Shown here piece after piece: positions 8,527-19,717 of a stretch of DNA of 64,000 bases. The stretch covers positions 372,001-436,000 of the forward strand of contig CANMJH010000001.1 in NCBI GenBank assembly GCA_947498125.1. The letters are read 5' to 3'. Position 1 is the stretch's first letter. Each line of letters begins with the position of its first letter. The position numbers and the translations under genes are program-made. Under the pieces are notes generated by a model that saw only the letters and a list, made by a program, of their open reading frames with translations, was not told the origin of the DNA and ran no database searches. The stretch is from an uncultured Nioella sp. (GTDB taxonomy: Bacteria; Pseudomonadota; Alphaproteobacteria; Rhodobacterales; Rhodobacteraceae).

Positions 8527-9405
8527 ATGAATAACCTTTTCGGCATTGCCCTGATCCTTGCTGCTATGGCGGCTTTTGCTGTTGAGGATATGTTCATCAA
8601 GTTGATGGCCGAGCGGATGCCAACCGGGCAGGTTATCTTGATCCTTGGTCTTGCTGGCAGCTTGGTTTTTTTGATCGGTCTTGCAATCACGCGTGAGCGG
8701 TTTTTGCGCCCCGAAGCGTGGAGCCGGGTTCCGCTATGGCGGGCGGTTTGCGAGGGTTTGGCGGCGATGGCCTTTGTTTCGTCCCTGTCGCTTGTGGATT
8801 TGTCCGTTGTTGCCGCGGTTTTTCAGGCGGTGCCCTTGGCGGTGACGCTTGGCGCGGCGCTCTTTTTGGGTGAATCTGTTGGGTGGCGGCGCTGGACCGC
8901 GATCAGCGTTGGTTTTCTGGGCGTGATTTTGATCATTCGACCCGGCACGTCGGCCTTTGACCCCAACACAATCCTTGTCTTGATCGCGGTTTTCTTTGTC
9001 GCCATTCGCGACCTGATCACGCGATTTGTTCCCAAGGTCACTGGAACAATGACCATTTCACTCCAGGCTTTTGGCTCAACCATCATCACGGGAACGATCC
9101 TGATGTTGGTCATGGGCGAAACGCCAGTGACGCCTGATACCCGAGAGGCCGGGTTCATCATCGGTGCTGCAATTTTTGGAACCGCCGGGGTCTATGGGAT
9201 CATCCACGCGATGCGGGTGGCTGAAGCTTCGGCCGTACAACCCTTTCGCTACGCGCGCTTGATTTTCTCAATGGTGGTGGGAATGATCGTCTTTGCCGAG
9301 CGCCCGGATGCAATGACCTATGTCGGATCAGCTTTGATCATCGCGTCTGGGCTTTATACGTTCTTTCGCGAACGGGCATTGTCAAAAGCCGCAGCGCGGG
9401 CCTAG
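8527..9405 (+). CDS. EamA-family (DMT superfamily) transporter
   Basis: A 292-residue inner-membrane protein with about ten predicted transmembrane helices in two EamA repeats (first from MNNLFGIALILAAMAAFAVED, second from NTILVLIAVFFVAIRDLI). It is a drug/metabolite exporter-type permease of unknown substrate. I start at the ATG 8527, where the first helix begins. The frame is open from 8422, but the extra 35 residues are polar and not family-like, and no convincing Shine-Dalgarno precedes either site. It is convergent with the Fur gene, with four bases between. Confidence 0.85.
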   Translation: MNNLFGIALILAAMAAFAVEDMFIKLMAERMPTGQVILILGLAGSLVFLIGLAITRERFLRPEAWSRVPLWRAVCEGLAAMAFVSSLSLVDLSVVAAVFQAVPLAVTLGAALFLGESVGWRRWTAISVGFLGVILIIRPGTSAFDPNTILVLIAVFFVAIRDLITRFVPKVTGTMTISLQAFGSTIITGTILMLVMGETPVTPDTREAGFIIGAAIFGTAGVYGIIHAMRVAEASAVQPFRYARLIFSMVVGMIVFAERPDAMTYVGSALIIASGLYTFFRERALSKAAARA

Positions 9406-9409
9406 ACCG

Positions 9410-9820
9410 CTAGTCGCGTTTGCGGGTGCCATAAAGCTCTAGCTTATGGCCTTTCAGCGTATAGCCAAGCCGTTGAGCAATCTTTTCCTGCAAGGCCTCA
9501 ATCTCGGGATCGACAAACTCAATCACTTCGCCGGTTTGCATATCGATCAGGTGGTCATGATGCTCGCGTTCTGCATCCTCATAGCGTGCGCGCCCATCGC
9601 CAAATTCCAGCTTTTCGAGGATCCCGGCCTCTTCGAACAGTTTAACCGTCCGGTAAACCGTGGCGATTGAGATGTTTGGATCAACGCCGCTGGCACGGGC
9701 ATAAAGCTCTTCGACATCGGGGTGGTCTGACGATTCTTCCAAGACATGTGCAATGACCCGGCGCTGCTCGGTCATTCTAAGGCCCTTGGCCTCGCAGCGT
9801 GAAATGATGGTATCGGGCAT
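9410..9820 (-). CDS. fur: Fur-family metal-responsive repressor (Fur/Mur type)
   Basis: A 136-residue Fur-family regulator of normal length. The N-terminal winged helix contains ISIATVYRTVKLFEEAGI. The C-terminal domain has the metal-binding cluster EREHHDHLID and EVIEF. The CxxC zinc motif of enterobacterial Fur is absent (MQTGEV instead), as in alphaproteobacterial Fur, which often acts as the manganese regulator Mur. Iron homeostasis in this group is usually shared with Irr/RirA-type regulators, so Mn-dependent repression is the better guess. The gene is monocistronic. Confidence 0.92.
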   Translation of the reverse strand: MPDTIISRCEAKGLRMTEQRRVIAHVLEESSDHPDVEELYARASGVDPNISIATVYRTVKLFEEAGILEKLEFGDGRARYEDAEREHHDHLIDMQTGEVIEFVDPEIEALQEKIAQRLGYTLKGHKLELYGTRKRD

Positions 9821-10000
9821 CTAGGCCTCTCCCCCCAGGTCGTGATTGGCCCCGGGGATATACCAAAGGAGTGCGCCCTGAAAAGGGGGCAGCTGAGCCT
9901 TTTGGCATCGATCGAAAGCTGCGCGACCAATTGCCCATGATCCGGCGCATCTCTGAATGACGGCGTAGTGGTCACGAAACCAAAGCCGTTGGGGCCGGTA

Positions 10001-11254
10001 TTACATATCCAGCTCAGGCTCTTGTCCCACGCGCGCGGCAAGCCGTGCGACGGTTAAGCCCTGCACGATGATTGAGAAGATCACGATGATATATGTTGCC
10101 CCAAGAATAAGGGGTTTCCATTCGCTGTCTGGTAAGGACAGAGCCAGCGCGACTGATATCCCGCCCTTCAGCCCGCCCCATGTCATGATCGGGATAACCC
10201 CCGCTGAAAAACTGCGAAAGGGGCGCAAAAGAAAGATAGGGACAGCCACAGCCGCCAGACGCGCTACAAGCGCCAAGGCAATTGCGGCAGCGCCGGTCAG
10301 TAGGATGTTTTCCGTGAATGTGACGGCAAAGACTTCAAACCCGATAAGCAAGAACAGGATTGCATTCAGGATCTCATCAATAAGGGTCCAGAAACTATCG
10401 ACATGGGCCCGGGTATTGGGGCTCATCCCGCCCTTGGGGCCGGTATGTCCGATCAGTAGTCCGGCCACCACAGCCATGATTGGGGCCGAGACATGCAGCG
10501 CAATGGCTAGCTCATAGCCACCAAAGGCAAGGCCAAGGGTCAAGAGCACCTCAAGCGAGGGATCATCAATCCGGCGCATCATGCGGAAGGTCAGAAAACC
10601 CAAGACAGCTCCGAGCAGGGCGCCGCCAAAGGCCTCTTGAACGAATAAGAGCAGCGCATCAGCAAAACCACTGCCGTGGTCATCGCCGCTATGGGCAAAT
10701 GCAATGCCCACAAGGACAAGAAACACCACATAGGCCACCCCATCGTTGAACAAGCTTTCGCCCGCGATCTTGGTTTCCAGAGATTTCGGAAGATCGGCGG
10801 CGCGAAGAACGCCAAGCACGGCAACAGGATCTGTTGGGGTCACAATGACGCCGAAGACCAGCGCAATCAGGATCGGCATCCCGGTCAGCCATGAAAAGCC
10901 AAACCCGATGATGAGCGTCGACAGACCAACCCCGATAGAGGCCATCAGAGCCACGACCCGCCACTCGGCCTTAAGATCCTCAATTTTCACATGGAGGGCC
11001 CCTGCGAACAGCAAAAGGCCAAGCATGCCGTCAAGCAGGGCTTCAGAAAAATCAATCTCGGAAACCAGCAGCCGCAGCTCATCGTCAATGCCAAAGCTGG
11101 GCAGGATAACATCTAGCCCCATAATTGCGAGCGATGCCGCCAAGGCGACGACAAGAATGCCAATTGCTGAAGGAAGTTTTAGGAAAAGGTAATTCACCGC
11201 GCCAAAAAGACCCGCGAGGACAATCAAAAGGGACGTGATTTGCAAAAGGCTCAT
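10001..11254 (-). CDS. Na+/H+ antiporter, CPA1 family
   Basis: A 417-residue membrane protein with roughly 12-13 hydrophobic segments. It carries two hallmarks of CPA1 exchangers: GVIVTPTDPVAVLGVLR in the unwound helix and GESLFNDGVAYVVFL with the ion-binding Asn-Asp pair. A further charged motif is FLLIGFEVF. It exchanges cytoplasmic Na+ (or K+) for protons, helping pH and salt tolerance in a marine-type cell. It stands alone. The 180 bp after its stop contain only a weak stem-loop (GCCCT-GAAA-AGGGGGC type). The 117 bp before its start, between it and selO, show nothing clear. Confidence 0.92.
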   Translation of the reverse strand: MSLLQITSLLIVLAGLFGAVNYLFLKLPSAIGILVVALAASLAIMGLDVILPSFGIDDELRLLVSEIDFSEALLDGMLGLLLFAGALHVKIEDLKAEWRVVALMASIGVGLSTLIIGFGFSWLTGMPILIALVFGVIVTPTDPVAVLGVLRAADLPKSLETKIAGESLFNDGVAYVVFLVLVGIAFAHSGDDHGSGFADALLLFVQEAFGGALLGAVLGFLTFRMMRRIDDPSLEVLLTLGLAFGGYELAIALHVSAPIMAVVAGLLIGHTGPKGGMSPNTRAHVDSFWTLIDEILNAILFLLIGFEVFAVTFTENILLTGAAAIALALVARLAAVAVPIFLLRPFRSFSAGVIPIMTWGGLKGGISVALALSLPDSEWKPLILGATYIIVIFSIIVQGLTVARLAARVGQEPELDM

Positions 11255-11371
11255 AAGCGCGAAAGCTCCGGCGGATGGACAGCGTGTTTGCGGTTTATAC
11301 CCGGAAACGGCTGCCCGTCACCCTACGTAGATTGGGGTAGGATGGAGCAGCGTAACAGCATCCAGCCGAGA

Positions 11372-12811
11372 TCAGGTTCCGCAAAACGTTTGTGTCACGC
11401 GTTCTTCGGGCGATGGTGGCAAAGAGAGGTCGGCATTTTCAAGTGCCAGATCATAGGGCGTCGCCAGTGCTTTGTTCAGGCGATGAAATGGCGCGAAATC
11501 ACCGTTTAAACCGGCCGAGATTGCCTCTTCCACGCGGTGATTGCGTGGAATAAGGGCAGGGTTCTTTGCGAACATTCGCTCCATCCGATCGTTTTCAGAC
11601 CCTTCCTTGGCCACTCGGTTCATCCATGCTGGCAGCCAAAGCGCAAACCCTTCTGCATCTGCAAATTCCTGCGCGGCATCTGCCGGGCTTGGCCCTGAAA
11701 GCGCGCGGAAGGTGCGGGTAAAATCGGCGCGTCCCTCTGCCATGGTTTTCAACAGGTCATAGGCTAGGGCAGCATCGCCTTCAGTTGGGGCGGTCAGGCC
11801 AAGTTTGGCAGCAAATTCAGCCTCCCATGCATCTGCATAGATATCTGCAAATTCATGAATGGCTTCTGTCGCATCAGCAATGGCCTTGTCGCGGTTGTCA
11901 CCCATAATTGGCAGTAAAGAGGTTGCAAATTGAGCAAGGTTCCAAACGGTAATCTCGGGTTGGCGGCGATAGGCATAGCGGCCATGCCGGTCAATCGAGG
12001 AAAACACCTGATCGGGGTGATAGACATCCATAAATGCGCAAGGGCCGTAATCGATGGTCTCACCCGCTATCGACATATTGTCGGTATTCATGACGCCGTG
12101 GATGAAACCCAGCCCCATCCATTTGGCAATGAGCCGCGCTTGGGCGGCGGTGACATGCCGGATCAAATCAAGCGGGCCTGTTGCGCTTGGATAATGTCGG
12201 TCGATGACGTGCTGCGTCAGCAGGGTCAACGCCTCCTTGTCGTCGCGCGCGGCGAAATACTGGAATGTCCCGGTGCGAATATGAGAGCTGGCCACACGGG
12301 TCAGGATTGCGCCGGGATAGGCGCGCTCTCTCTGGACACGTTCACCGGTGGTTACAGCCGCTAATGCCCGCGTCGTGGGCACACCCATTGCGTGCATCGC
12401 CTCAGAAACCAGATATTCGCGCATCACCGGACCTATCCAGTTGCGCCCATCCCCACGACGCGAAAACGGCGTCGGCCCTGCGCCTTTCAGCTGGATATCG
12501 CGCCGCTGCCCGTTTGTGTCGATCACTTCGCCCAGCAAAATCGCGCGCCCGTCGCCCAGTTGCGGAACCCAGTTTCCAAACTGATGTCCGGCATAGGCCT
12601 GCGCCATGGGTGCTGCGCCTTCAGGGGGCGCATTGCCTGCCAGCATCTTGATGCCCTCTGGCGTTGACAGCGCATCAGCGTCGATCCCCAGCAGCGCGGC
12701 CAAATCGCGGTTTATAGCGATCAGTCCGGGGTCTTTGACCGGCGTCGGCAATAGAGGCGCGAAAAAGCGGTCGGGCAGGGCGGCATAGGAATTGTCGAAG
12801 GCAATTTGCAT
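11372..12811 (-). CDS. selO: Protein adenylyltransferase SelO (YdiU/UPF0061)
   Basis: A 479-residue pseudokinase-fold protein. The N-terminus ([14 protein letters not shown]), [17 protein letters not shown], the ATP-binding [16 protein letters not shown] and the metal-binding [19 protein letters not shown] are all characteristic of SelO. The family transfers AMP from ATP to Ser/Thr/Tyr of target proteins and is linked to the oxidative stress response. The C-terminus ends FCGT; this cysteine corresponds to the place where animal SelO carries selenocysteine. No in-frame TGA is involved here. It lies 60 bp from a nucleoside hydrolase gene on the same strand, without obvious functional link. Confidence 0.95.
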   Translation of the reverse strand: MQIAFDNSYAALPDRFFAPLLPTPVKDPGLIAINRDLAALLGIDADALSTPEGIKMLAGNAPPEGAAPMAQAYAGHQFGNWVPQLGDGRAILLGEVIDTNGQRRDIQLKGAGPTPFSRRGDGRNWIGPVMREYLVSEAMHAMGVPTTRALAAVTTGERVQRERAYPGAILTRVASSHIRTGTFQYFAARDDKEALTLLTQHVIDRHYPSATGPLDLIRHVTAAQARLIAKWMGLGFIHGVMNTDNMSIAGETIDYGPCAFMDVYHPDQVFSSIDRHGRYAYRRQPEITVWNLAQFATSLLPIMGDNRDKAIADATEAIHEFADIYADAWEAEFAAKLGLTAPTEGDAALAYDLLKTMAEGRADFTRTFRALSGPSPADAAQEFADAEGFALWLPAWMNRVAKEGSENDRMERMFAKNPALIPRNHRVEEAISAGLNGDFAPFHRLNKALATPYDLALENADLSLPPSPEERVTQTFCGT

Positions 12812-12871
12812 GGGGCAGTCCTTTCAAGACTTCACCTAAGGCTCTTTGGCGCTGTTACCAGTGGGGCATGA

Positions 12872-13810
12872 TCAAAGACGGGCAATACGTTCAGTCTGCA
12901 GAGCATAAAACCCATCAGCATCGATATCCCCAATGAACATTGCGTTGCGGTCTCGGTCTGTGACGCCCCACCAATCGGCCACGGTCATGCCGCGGGTGAG
13001 GGGCGAGGTCGTCTCGATCTCGACATTGACATGACGGCCTGTAAATAGATCAGGGCGCAAAAGATACGCAAGGACCGTCGGATCATGCAGCGGCGCCCCG
13101 TCCGAGCCGTATTTTTCCATGTCGAAGCGCTCGAAAAACCCGAGCCAGCCGGCCACGACAGCGCCCACATGCGTTCCCAATTGCTGAAACGCGGCCACGC
13201 GCGGTGGGGTGGCAAGCGCCTTATGGGTTGTGTCCAGCGGTAGAACCGTCAGCGGAATGCCTGAGGTAAAAAGCGTGGCGGCAGCCTCGGGATCGACGAA
13301 AATGTTAAACTCAGCGGCTGGCGTGATATTGCCCACTTCAAAATAGGCGCCTCCCATCAGGATCACTTCCTGAATGCGGCCAGCGATGTCAGGCGCTTTT
13401 TGCAGTGCGGTAGCGATATTCGTAAGCGGTCCTAGCGTACATAATGTGACCGTTCCAGACGGTTCGCGTTGCAAGGTTTCAATAATAAAATCAACGCCAT
13501 GTTGCTCTTGTAGGGGCATTTTTGGTTCGGGCAGATCATAGCCATCCAACCCCGTGCGCCCGTGGACATGTTCTGCGGTCACAAGGTCTCGCCCCATTGG
13601 GCGGTCGCATCCGGCGAAAACTTTGATATCTGGGCGGTTCGCAAGTTCGCATGTCACGCGGGCGTTTCGGGTGGTCAGGTCCAAAGGCACATTTCCAGCC
13701 ACACAAGTGATGCCCAAAAGGTCGACCTCTTCCGGGCTGCCAAGGGCCAGTAAAATGGCGATGGCATCGTCTTGTCCGGGGTCTGTGTCGATGATTATTT
13801 TGCGGGTCAT
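12872..13810 (-). CDS. Inosine-uridine preferring nucleoside hydrolase
   Basis: A 312-residue enzyme with the Ca2+-binding N-terminal motif IIIDTDPGQDDAIAILLAL, the second conserved block TLCTLGPLTNIATAL, the EVILMGGAYF strand and the AEFNIFVDPEAA motif of nucleoside hydrolases. It hydrolyses the N-glycosidic bond of ribonucleosides for base and ribose salvage. I chose the ATG at 13810, directly before the family's N-terminal strand. An in-frame TTG at 13843 would add eleven unconserved residues. Substrate preference cannot be deduced from sequence alone. Confidence 0.92.
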   Translation of the reverse strand: MTRKIIIDTDPGQDDAIAILLALGSPEEVDLLGITCVAGNVPLDLTTRNARVTCELANRPDIKVFAGCDRPMGRDLVTAEHVHGRTGLDGYDLPEPKMPLQEQHGVDFIIETLQREPSGTVTLCTLGPLTNIATALQKAPDIAGRIQEVILMGGAYFEVGNITPAAEFNIFVDPEAAATLFTSGIPLTVLPLDTTHKALATPPRVAAFQQLGTHVGAVVAGWLGFFERFDMEKYGSDGAPLHDPTVLAYLLRPDLFTGRHVNVEIETTSPLTRGMTVADWWGVTDRDRNAMFIGDIDADGFYALQTERIARL

Positions 13811-13904
13811 GGAAGGGCTTCGCCGTGATGTGATCTTTTCCAAACGCTAGGGATGCTTGGCACCAAGGGGAAGCCTATATGAACGGTTTCCGTCACATGA
13901 CATG

Positions 13905-13937
13905 AAAAAAGGCCGCTCAGATGAGCGGCCTTTCTTT
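13905..13937 (-). terminator. Intrinsic terminator after gltA (bidirectional)
   Basis: A perfect 8-bp stem GGCCGCTC/GAGCGGCC with a four-base loop (13911-13930) lies 16 bp after the gltA stop. It is flanked by an A-run on one side and a T-rich run on the other. On the minus strand it ends in six T. It may also serve the opposite strand. Confidence 0.85.
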
Positions 13938-13952
13938 TGATTTGAAGCTGGA

Positions 13953-15245
13953 TCAGCGGCTTTCGATATCTACGTAATCGCGCGCGCCAGACCCTGTATA
14001 GAGCTGACGAGGGCGACCGATTTTGCCGGTTGGATCTGCGATCATTTCTTTCCACTGCGAAATCCAGCCAACTGTGCGGCTCAGCGCAAAGATTGGAGTG
14101 AACATCGAGGTTGGGAAACCCATCGCTTCCAAAATGATGCCGGAATAGAAATCCACATTCGGGAACAGTTTCTTTTCAGCGAAATACGGATCTTCCAGAG
14201 CGACGCGCTCAAGCTCTTTGGCAACCTGCAGAAGCGGATTGTTTTCAACGCCGAGCAGATCAAGCACTTCGTCTGCCGATTTCTTCATCACCGTCGCGCG
14301 GGGATCAAAGTTTTTATAAACGCGGTGACCAAAGCCCATCAGGCGGAACGGATCGTTCTTGTCTTTTGCCCGTGCGATAAATTCAGGAATGCGGTCAACC
14401 GAACCGATTTCCTTGAGCATCTCAAGGCAGGCTTGGTTTGCACCACCATGCGCCGGGCCCCAAAGGCAGGCGATACCAGCCGCAATACACGCAAACGGGT
14501 TTGCGCCCGAAGACCCAGCCAAACGAACAGTCGAGGTCGACGCGTTTTGCTCGTGATCGGCATGCAGCGTAAAGATGCGGTCCATCGCGCGGCTCAGGAT
14601 TGGGTTCGGCACATATTCTTCTGCCGGAACCGCAAAACACATACGCAGGAAGTTGGTGGCGTAATCGCAATCGTTGCGGGGATACACGAAGGGCTGACCA
14701 ATCGTATATTTATAGGCCATCGCTGCAATGGTTGGCATCTTCGCGATCAGACGGATCGAGGCAACTTCGCGCTGCCATGGATCCGAAATATCGGTCGAAT
14801 CGTGGTAGAACGCAGACATCGCGCCAACAACACCGGTCATAACTGCCATCGGGTGCGCATCGCGGCGGAACCCACGGAAGAAGTTTACCATCTGCTCGTG
14901 GATCATCGTGTGATTGGTCACACGGTTTTCGAAATCTTCAAGCTGGGTGGCACTTGGCAGTTCACCGTAAAGCAGCAGGTAGCAAACTTCGAGATAATGA
15001 GATTTTTCGGCCAGTTGGTCGATTGGGTACCCGCGGTGAAGCAGCTCACCCTTACCGCCATCGATATAGGTGATCGTAGATTCGCAAGCTGAGGTCGACG
15101 TGAAGCCGGGGTCATGGGTGAAGACGCCCGCTTGACCATAAAGCTTGGTGATGTCCAAGACATCTGGGCCAACCGTTGGTGAATGCACGGGCAGGTCATA
15201 GGTCTTGCCATCCAGGCTCAGCGTTGCAGTTTTGCTTTCGGTCAT
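13953..15245 (-). CDS. gltA: Citrate synthase
   Basis: A 430-residue type II citrate synthase condensing oxaloacetate and acetyl-CoA. The catalytic triad regions are visible: the His of [11 protein letters not shown], the His of [15 protein letters not shown] and the Asp of [14 protein letters not shown]. The start is ATG 15245, with GAGGG six bases upstream. A longer frame adds 14 residues before the true MTESK start. It lies 112 bp after gltX on the same strand, an arrangement common in Rhodobacterales, and ends at a clear intrinsic terminator. Confidence 0.98.
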   Translation of the reverse strand: MTESKTATLSLDGKTYDLPVHSPTVGPDVLDITKLYGQAGVFTHDPGFTSTSACESTITYIDGGKGELLHRGYPIDQLAEKSHYLEVCYLLLYGELPSATQLEDFENRVTNHTMIHEQMVNFFRGFRRDAHPMAVMTGVVGAMSAFYHDSTDISDPWQREVASIRLIAKMPTIAAMAYKYTIGQPFVYPRNDCDYATNFLRMCFAVPAEEYVPNPILSRAMDRIFTLHADHEQNASTSTVRLAGSSGANPFACIAAGIACLWGPAHGGANQACLEMLKEIGSVDRIPEFIARAKDKNDPFRLMGFGHRVYKNFDPRATVMKKSADEVLDLLGVENNPLLQVAKELERVALEDPYFAEKKLFPNVDFYSGIILEAMGFPTSMFTPIFALSRTVGWISQWKEMIADPTGKIGRPRQLYTGSGARDYVDIESR

Positions 15246-15357
15246 ATGGGTCCCTCTTTCACAAATCCCAAAGACGCGAAGCGCCAAGGGGCAGTTATTT
15301 CTGTTAAAGCGGGGCGTTTTGGCCGCCCTGCCATTCCCAGTTTGCTGCCGCCAAACG

Positions 15358-16764
15358 TTAGGCCGCAGCAGTTACATCCTCTAGACGCTTCAGCGTCTCC
15401 TCCCGGCCAAGAACGAGCATCATGTCAAAGACGCTCGGGCTTACAGCCCGTCCGGCTAGCGCGGCGCGAAGCGCCGGGGCCAGCTTGCCCAGTTTCAGGC
15501 CATGTGCCTCGGCTGCCGCGCCGATCACAGCCTCAAGCGTGTCGCGTGACCAGCTAGCATTTTGCAACTGCGGCGTCAATTCGCTTAGTATACCAATGGA
15601 TACCGGAGTGAGGCCCTTTAGGGACTTTTCATCGGGGGTAATTGGTCGTTCCGTAAGGATAAAGTGAGCTTTATCAAGGAGTTGAGGAATAGATTTTGCG
15701 CGCTCTTTCACGGTGTAAAGAGCTTTGCTAAGTCCATCTTTCTGCAATTGCGAAAGAGAAAATTGCTGCGATGCCGCCAAAAACACATCAATCTCGGCCA
15801 TCAAATCTGCGTCATCCATCCGCTCAATGTGGTAGCTGGCGACGCTTTCTAGTTTTTTGAAGTCCAAACGGGCGGGCGATTTGCCAATTCCGCCCAGATC
15901 GAACCATTCGAGCGCCTGTGCGTCATCAAACAGTTCATCATCGCCGTGGCTCCAACCTAGACGGGTCAAATAGTTTCGCATCGCGGCGGGTGGGTACCCA
16001 AGTGCTGCATATTCCTCGACCCCCGTTGCCCCATGCCGTTTGCTGAGCTTTTTGCCGTCAGGACCATGAATCAGCGGAATATGCGCCCATACCGGCTCGT
16101 CCCAGCCCATGGCGTGATAGATCTGCGCCTGGCGCGCGGCATTGTTTAGGTGGTCATCCCCGCGAATTGCATGGGTGACGCCCATATCGTGATCATCAAC
16201 AACAACAGCCAGCATATAGGTTGGTGTTCCATCCGAGCGTAACAGGATCATGTCATCCAGTTGATCATTGCGGAATGTCACGTCGCCCTGAACAGCGTCC
16301 TTGATCAGCGTCTTTCCGTCACGTGGGGCTTTTAAGCGGATGACATAAGGCGCGTCGGGGTGATCCGCTTCAGGCACATCGCGCCACGGACTGAGAAACA
16401 GGGTCGAGCGTCCTTCGGCCTTCGCGGCCTCGCGATAGGCGGCAATCTCTTCTTGGCTGGCAAAGCATTTATACGCGGTGCCCCCGGCAAGCATTTCATG
16501 GGCCACTTCTGCATGACGGTCCCGGCCCGCAAACTGGCTGATCGGTTCGCCGTCCCAGTCCAGCCCAAGCCACGTTAGTCCCTTCAGCAAAGCCTCAGTG
16601 GCTTCCGGTGTGGACCTCTCGCGATCCGTGTCTTCGATCCGAAGCAGGAATTTTCCGCCCCGTCCGCGTGCGTATAGCCAATTAAACAACGCAGTGCGGG
16701 CGCCGCCGATATGGAGGTAGCCGGTCGGGGACGGGGCAAATCGGGTAACAACGGGCTGGCTCAT
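15358..16764 (-). CDS. gltX: Glutamate-tRNA ligase
   Basis: A 468-residue class I aminoacyl-tRNA synthetase. The HIGH motif appears as [18 protein letters not shown] near residue 17 and the KMSKS equivalent as KKLSKRHGA. It charges tRNA-Glu. Whether it also charges tRNA-Gln depends on a second GltX and GatCAB, which are not in the window. It is divergent from comEC, with 66 bp between the chosen starts, and upstream of gltA. Confidence 0.98.
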   Translation of the reverse strand: MSQPVVTRFAPSPTGYLHIGGARTALFNWLYARGRGGKFLLRIEDTDRERSTPEATEALLKGLTWLGLDWDGEPISQFAGRDRHAEVAHEMLAGGTAYKCFASQEEIAAYREAAKAEGRSTLFLSPWRDVPEADHPDAPYVIRLKAPRDGKTLIKDAVQGDVTFRNDQLDDMILLRSDGTPTYMLAVVVDDHDMGVTHAIRGDDHLNNAARQAQIYHAMGWDEPVWAHIPLIHGPDGKKLSKRHGATGVEEYAALGYPPAAMRNYLTRLGWSHGDDELFDDAQALEWFDLGGIGKSPARLDFKKLESVASYHIERMDDADLMAEIDVFLAASQQFSLSQLQKDGLSKALYTVKERAKSIPQLLDKAHFILTERPITPDEKSLKGLTPVSIGILSELTPQLQNASWSRDTLEAVIGAAAEAHGLKLGKLAPALRAALAGRAVSPSVFDMMLVLGREETLKRLEDVTAAA

Positions 16765-16830
16765 GGCGGCGGTCCTTTTGGCGCGCCGGGCGGCTGCGCA
16801 ATATTAACATTTCGGAAACCATGGTTGGGC

Positions 16831-18996
16831 ATGGTGATTTGGCTTGTGTTTAGGCAAGGCCGGAAAGGGTGGCAAGTCGTGCGGCTCAGCCAATACATTG
16901 ATCGAGGGCTGCAAAGCCAGCGCGGGGCGCTTATGCCTTGGACACCGGTGTTTCTCGGTTTGGGCACCGCCCTTTATTTTTCCCTACCGACGGAACCGGG
17001 GCGGGCGTTGTACATTGCCCTTCTGGCCACCACCATTGCTGTCGGCTTTCTCAGCCGGCTCGATCGCGAGAGGTTGGGTCCCCCTGTAACTGGCTTGATC
17101 ATGATATTACTTGGCCTCATGATTTCTGGTTTCAGGACCCATGAGGTTGCTGGCCCCGTCTTGGACTTTCGCTATTACGGCCCGATTGAAGGTCGGATCG
17201 TCGCCATTGACCGCTCAGCCTCTGACCGGGTTCGTCTTACCTTAGATGAGGTACGCCTCGATCGAGTTGATCCTGAACGGACCCCGCGCCGAGTCCGGGT
17301 GTCTCTCTTTGGAAACGAAGATTACTTTGATCCAAGTCCGGGCGTGCGTGTGATGCTAACGGGTCATTTGTCACCGCCTGAGGGCCCGGGCGAGCCCGGC
17401 GGGTTCGATTTCCAGCGCCATGCATGGTTTCTCAGCCTCGGCGGCGTTGGGTATTCGCGGGTACCTGCACTGGCTCTTGCACCGCGCAGAGAGGGCGAGA
17501 TGTGGCTTGCCGATCTTCGGGCGCGCTTGTCGAATTTCGTCTCTGACGGCGTAGGAGGCACGGCAGGCGCGTTTGCAACGGCGGTTGTCACCGGCGACAG
17601 ATCCGGCATCCCGCAAGAGGTGCTGACCGCGCTTCGACAGTCAAATATCGCGCATCTCTTGGCGATTTCCGGGCTGCATATGGGGCTTTTGACCGGTTTT
17701 GTGTTTCTGTGCTTGCGGGGCGGGCTGGCGCTGGTGCCTCGTATTGCGTTGTATGTTCCAACCAAAAAGATCGCGGCGGTCGGCGCGCTTCTGGCTGGGG
17801 CGGGCTATTTGGCGATTTCCGGGGGCAATGTCGCGACCGAGCGCGCCTTTATCCAAGTAGCCGTGATGTTCACTGCAATACTGATAGATCGGCGCGCGAT
17901 AACGCTGCGTTCTGTCGCCATTGCCGCACTGATCGTCTTGGTGCATCGGCCTGAAACTTTGATGGGTCCGGGCTTTCAGATGAGCTTTGCCGCAACGGCC
18001 GCGCTTGTTGCCGTGTTTAACGGCCTAAAAACCATCGAAGCTTTGCGCGGCATGCCGACCTTTTTGCGCGGGTTCTTTGGCCTTGTCGTCTCTTCGATTG
18101 TTGCAGGATTGGCCACCGCGCCATTTGCTGCCGCTCATTTCAATATGCTGGCGGCCTATGGGTTATTGGCCAATCTCCTAACCGTGCCGGTCATGGGCAG
18201 CATCGTGGTGCCCGCTGCGGTTTTGGCAGCATTACTTGCGCCTTTTGGGCTCGAGCGCATCGGATTTTGGGCGATGGAGCAGGGTCTGCTTTGGATCATT
18301 TCCGTGGCAGAGTTTGTTTCAAACCTGCCCGGCGCCGTGCGCCCTATCGTGATGCCGCCGGGATATATTCTGGGGATGATATCGGTTGGGGCCTTGCTGC
18401 TGATCATCTGGCAAGGGCGCGGGCGGTGGCTTGGCGCGCTGCCGGTTGCTGCGGCGCTGCTGTTTTGGACAGGAGCAGAGCGGGCCGATTTATTGGTATC
18501 CGCCTCTGGGCGGCTTGCGGGCGTCATGACCGATGAAGGCCGGGCGTTTTCACGGCCACGGGGCGATGGATTCGTTGCGCGCCTTTGGTTGGAAAATGAT
18601 GGCGATCTGATCAGTCAGCAGAGCGCCTCCGAGCGAGCAGCATGGCAAGATGATGGGGCCGGGCGCATTCTGACGCTGCCATCTGGCGCGCTTTGGCACG
18701 GTGTCGGGCGCCGCGCTGAGGAAGATATCGCGCGGGCATGCGCGGAGCATCTTATTGTCATTACATCTGAGACGCCTCCAGAGGCGCTGCTTGCAGACCC
18801 TCTGCTCATTCCCAGCCCCGCTCGCAACTCGTTGATGGCCTTTGCAGAGGGTGCAACGCCCGCAACATGCCAAATCCTATCACCAGAAGTGCTTCGCCAA
18901 ACGGGATCGGTTGCGATCTATTTTGAAGAGGGCGGCCTGCGCATGGTCAGTGCCCGCGCCCTTCAAGGCGCGCGCCCATGGGTGCCAAACCGTTAA
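16831..18996 (+). CDS. comEC: ComEC/Rec2-family DNA uptake channel protein
   Basis: About 721 residues. The N-terminal hydrophobic segments precede an OB-like DUF4131 region (about 110-230). The polytopic competence domain contains the signature [20 protein letters not shown] soluble C-terminal region lacks the intact HxHxD metallo-beta-lactamase motif. ComEC forms the inner-membrane channel for single-stranded DNA in transformation. The start is uncertain: ATG 16831 has no good Shine-Dalgarno, while GTG 16879 has AAGGG about ten bases upstream. The stop codon overlaps that of lexA by four bases in a tail-to-tail arrangement. No other competence gene is nearby. Confidence 0.9.
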   Translation: MVIWLVFRQGRKGWQVVRLSQYIDRGLQSQRGALMPWTPVFLGLGTALYFSLPTEPGRALYIALLATTIAVGFLSRLDRERLGPPVTGLIMILLGLMISGFRTHEVAGPVLDFRYYGPIEGRIVAIDRSASDRVRLTLDEVRLDRVDPERTPRRVRVSLFGNEDYFDPSPGVRVMLTGHLSPPEGPGEPGGFDFQRHAWFLSLGGVGYSRVPALALAPRREGEMWLADLRARLSNFVSDGVGGTAGAFATAVVTGDRSGIPQEVLTALRQSNIAHLLAISGLHMGLLTGFVFLCLRGGLALVPRIALYVPTKKIAAVGALLAGAGYLAISGGNVATERAFIQVAVMFTAILIDRRAITLRSVAIAALIVLVHRPETLMGPGFQMSFAATAALVAVFNGLKTIEALRGMPTFLRGFFGLVVSSIVAGLATAPFAAAHFNMLAAYGLLANLLTVPVMGSIVVPAAVLAALLAPFGLERIGFWAMEQGLLWIISVAEFVSNLPGAVRPIVMPPGYILGMISVGALLLIIWQGRGRWLGALPVAAALLFWTGAERADLLVSASGRLAGVMTDEGRAFSRPRGDGFVARLWLENDGDLISQQSASERAAWQDDGAGRILTLPSGALWHGVGRRAEEDIARACAEHLIVITSETPPEALLADPLLIPSPARNSLMAFAEGATPATCQILSPEVLRQTGSVAIYFEEGGLRMVSARALQGARPWVPNR

Positions 18997-19685
18997 TAGC
19001 TGCGGATCAGCCCGACCAGTTTGCCTTGCACGGTCACTTGGTCGTCGCGCAGCATTCGGGTCTGATAGGCAGGGTTTGCGGCTTCAAGCGCAATCATACC
19101 GCCTTTTTTGCGAAAGCGCTTCAGAGTTGCCTCATTTCCCTCGACCAAGGCCACAACGATATCACCGTTATCAGCGGTCGAGCCTTCCTCGATCACCACG
19201 ATGTCGCCTTCGTTAATCCCGGCCTCGATCATCGAATCGCCCTTAACTTCAAGCGCGTAATGAGATTTGCCTGTGCCCAGCATTTGTTGCGGCACTGCGA
19301 CGTGGCTGGCCACTTCGCTGATCGCCTCAATCGGTGTCCCGGCAGCAATCCGGCCCATAACCGGCAGTTCAGTCGCACCGCTGGTCACAATCGGTTGCGC
19401 ATCGCGTGGTGGGTCTGTGCGATCGCCTTCGATCACGCGCGGGGAAAACCCGCTCATCTTCGCTTCTAGGCTTTCGGGTAATTTCACAATCTCAATTGCA
19501 CGAGCGCGATGTGCGAGACGGCGGATAAATCCACGTTCTTCCAGCGCCGTGATCAGCCGATGAATGCCGGATTTTGATCGCAAATCCAGCGCTTCCTTCA
19601 TTTCATCAAACGAAGGCGGCACACCATCCCGCTGCACGCGCCTGTGGATAAGTTCCAAAAGATCCAGCTGCTTCTTGGTCAGCAT
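18993..19685 (-). CDS. lexA: SOS repressor LexA
   Basis: A 230-residue LexA with an N-terminal winged helix ([16 protein letters not shown], then [20 protein letters not shown]) and a C-terminal S24 peptidase domain. The self-cleavage bond is Ala115-Gly116 in GRIAAGTP. The catalytic Ser151 is in GDSMIEAG and the Lys189 in NEATLKRF. It represses DNA repair genes and is cleaved with RecA filaments. GTTC-N7-GTTC repeats 33-58 bp upstream indicate autoregulation. It runs tail-to-tail into comEC. The moeA-moaC-trpC series lies upstream on the same strand. Confidence 0.97.
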   Translation of the reverse strand: MLTKKQLDLLELIHRRVQRDGVPPSFDEMKEALDLRSKSGIHRLITALEERGFIRRLAHRARAIEIVKLPESLEAKMSGFSPRVIEGDRTDPPRDAQPIVTSGATELPVMGRIAAGTPIEAISEVASHVAVPQQMLGTGKSHYALEVKGDSMIEAGINEGDIVVIEEGSTADNGDIVVALVEGNEATLKRFRKKGGMIALEAANPAYQTRMLRDDQVTVQGKLVGLIRSY

Positions 19686-19717
19686 AACGCTCTCCGCTTC
19701 TAGGAAACCCCGTGTGT

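Noticed and set aside
12300-12811. Selenocysteine codon in selO
   Set aside because: The C-terminal FCGT uses an ordinary cysteine codon and no in-frame TGA or SECIS-like element was seen.
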